A stretch of DNA of 64,000 nt from Saccharicrinis fermentans DSM 9555 = JCM 21142 (lineage in GTDB: Bacteria > Bacteroidota > Bacteroidia > Bacteroidales > Marinilabiliaceae). The stretch lies in contig NZ_KI912107.1 of assembly GCF_000517085.1 (NCBI RefSeq), forward strand, positions 2,046,398 to 2,110,397. Direction: 5' to 3'. The notes under the pieces are model-generated. The model made no database searches and had not been told where the DNA came from. It was given only the letters and a program-made list of their open reading frames with translations. Both the position numbers and the translations under genes were made by a program. Each line of letters starts with the position of its first letter. The stretch's first letter is position 1. Positions 63,083 through 64,000 of the stretch are shown here, in pieces.

Positions 63083-64000
63083 TTAAAAGTTAGCACGTAA
63101 TCCCATAGAGAAAGAACGAGCATAAGGATACGAAGTACCACGCTCCATCTTAACAGTTGACCAATTAAAAACGTCACTCATATTAAACGAAAGACGCATT
63201 GATTCCATACCCAATTTTGTGTAGAATCTTTCTGGCAGGTAATAATTTATATTCATCGAGCTTAAATTAATATAGCTATAGTCCTGAACAAAACGATCAC
63301 TAGCGGGGGTATAACTCATATTACCCCAGTTAAGTACATTACTTTTAAACCTTACTACATCACCAGGTTCCATCCAGGTTTCTTCCAATACCCTTCTATC
63401 CACATTGTAATACTTATTTGAGTTTTCAACTTTATCAACCAAAGTATAGTTATATTGCTGAGCACCCATGCTATACGAAAAGGTAAAGCTCATTTCCAAG
63501 GGACCATAAGCTACATTTGTTCCAAAGTTTCCTCTAAGTGTAGCTTCTGTATCCCCTACGATTACTTTATCCTCGGCATTCCAAGTAAAAGTTGGCTCTC
63601 CATCCTTGGTAAGGAAAATTTCTTTACCTGTCATAGGATCAATACCTAATGATCTAACCGCATAAATTGCTGTATTGGATTCACCCTCCTCAAACCTTAC
63701 ATAAAAATCATGAGATGTTTCATTAATATAAGAAGTTGACGAACCATTATTCTCTTCGTATTCCTGTAATTCAGCATCGGTTAATCCGGCTTGATCACTC
63801 AATTCATTATATGATTTTAAAGCATTACCTATCCCAAGAATTTTTGATTTATTCTGATAACCAGACAAGTACACATTCCATTTAATTTTATCTCTGTTCA
63901 TCAATTTAGCACGAAGCGCAAACTCAAAACCTTTATTTTCCATCTCTCCAAGATTTTCTTTAAATGAATTGAATCCGATTGAAGGTGGAGTTGTGACATC
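63083..64000 (-). CDS. susC: SusC/RagA TonB-linked outer-membrane transporter, C-terminal part
   Basis: The frame stays open to the right edge, and the ATG at 63943 is internal, so this is the last 305 or so residues of a roughly 1000-residue barrel. Visible are the GFEFALRAKLMNRDKIKWNV strand, the SusC-type YALSLGIDPMTGKEIFLTK-like block (YAVRSLGIDPMTGKEIFLTK), and the ending MERGTSYPYARSFSMGLRAN plus F, the barrel terminus. It imports the substrate captured by SusD, driven by TonB-ExbB-ExbD, of which a set is encoded at 20-22 kb. N-terminal plug is outside the window. Confidence 0.95.
   Translation of the reverse strand, partial: DVTTPPSIGFNSFKENLGEMENKGFEFALRAKLMNRDKIKWNVYLSGYQNKSKILGIGNALKSYNELSDQAGLTDAELQEYEENNGSSTSYINETSHDFYVRFEEGESNTAIYAVRSLGIDPMTGKEIFLTKDGEPTFTWNAEDKVIVGDTEATLRGNFGTNVAYGPLEMSFTFSYSMGAQQYNYTLVDKVENSNKYYNVDRRVLEETWMEPGDVVRFKSNVLNWGNMSYTPASDRFVQDYSYINLSSMNINYYLPERFYTKLGMESMRLSFNMSDVFNWSTVKMERGTSYPYARSFSMGLRANF

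Noticed and set aside
1-64000. CRISPR arrays, tRNA or rRNA genes, prophage
   Set aside because: No regular direct-repeat array, cloverleaf-like or rRNA-like sequence, or phage structural gene was seen on either strand.

Overview
The window is an AT-rich chromosomal stretch from a Bacteroidota bacterium, most like the marine or anaerobic Bacteroidales/Marinilabiliales (inferred from gene content; no rRNA is present to confirm it). The signs are a SusC/SusD pair with DUF4843 and PKD-like lipoproteins, a type IX secretion sorting domain, two formylglycine sulfatases, GldA/GldG-like ABC genes, DUF3859 and DUF4294 proteins, an ExbB-ExbD-ExbD set, and two copies of the phylum -7 box TAnnTTTG placed just upstream of start codons.

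Layout. 1-13 kb: the end of a TPR protein, a DUF3859 protein, an unlisted 50-residue membrane protein, a repeat-rich 1.2 kb gap, a LytTR response regulator, DUF4294, then ychF, hutH, hisS, a receiver-adenylate cyclase, ettA and a secreted protein of unknown function. 13-27 kb: a hybrid sensor kinase that lacks its phospho-accepting histidine, a large PEP/pyruvate-binding protein, a GyrI-like protein bracketed by repeat halves, the exbB/exbD operon, asparaginase, TatD, glutamate dehydrogenase and cobyric acid synthase. 27-36 kb: a lipoprotein glycosidase, an Omp85 barrel, a complete IS701-type insertion sequence with target duplication, and a large GH2 enzyme. 36-41 kb: a small secreted ORF, a NhaD-type Na+/H+ antiporter, TrkH and exonuclease III. 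41-50 kb: a TonB-plug-like protein, two sulfatases, an MFS transporter, two redox-related proteins and a T9SS cargo protein. 50-57 kb: a Crp-family regulator divergent from a flavin/ferredoxin protein, a DUF427 remnant, a tandem pair of short MutS-like ATPases and a GldA/GldFG-like ABC exporter. 57-64 kb: a TlpA lipoprotein and a SusC-SusD-DUF4843-PKD lipoprotein operon that runs off the right edge.

How the genes may work together. The glycosidase, GH2 enzyme and sulfatases could serve breakdown of sulfated polysaccharide such as algal galactans, but they are scattered among housekeeping genes rather than forming one locus. NhaD and TrkH form a cation-homeostasis pair. The SusCD operon carries no glycosidase and sits next to a thiol-disulfide lipoprotein, so its substrate need not be a glycan.

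The most unusual material is in the spacers. One family is a MITE-like element of about 163 bp whose terminal inverted repeats co-vary between copies, and two of its partial copies bracket a gene. A second is an approximately 70 bp inverted-repeat leader placed at near-constant distance (25, 25 and 23 nt) in front of three unrelated start codons. Three further dispersed repeat families occur. No CRISPR array, tRNA, rRNA, prophage or recognised defence system was found.
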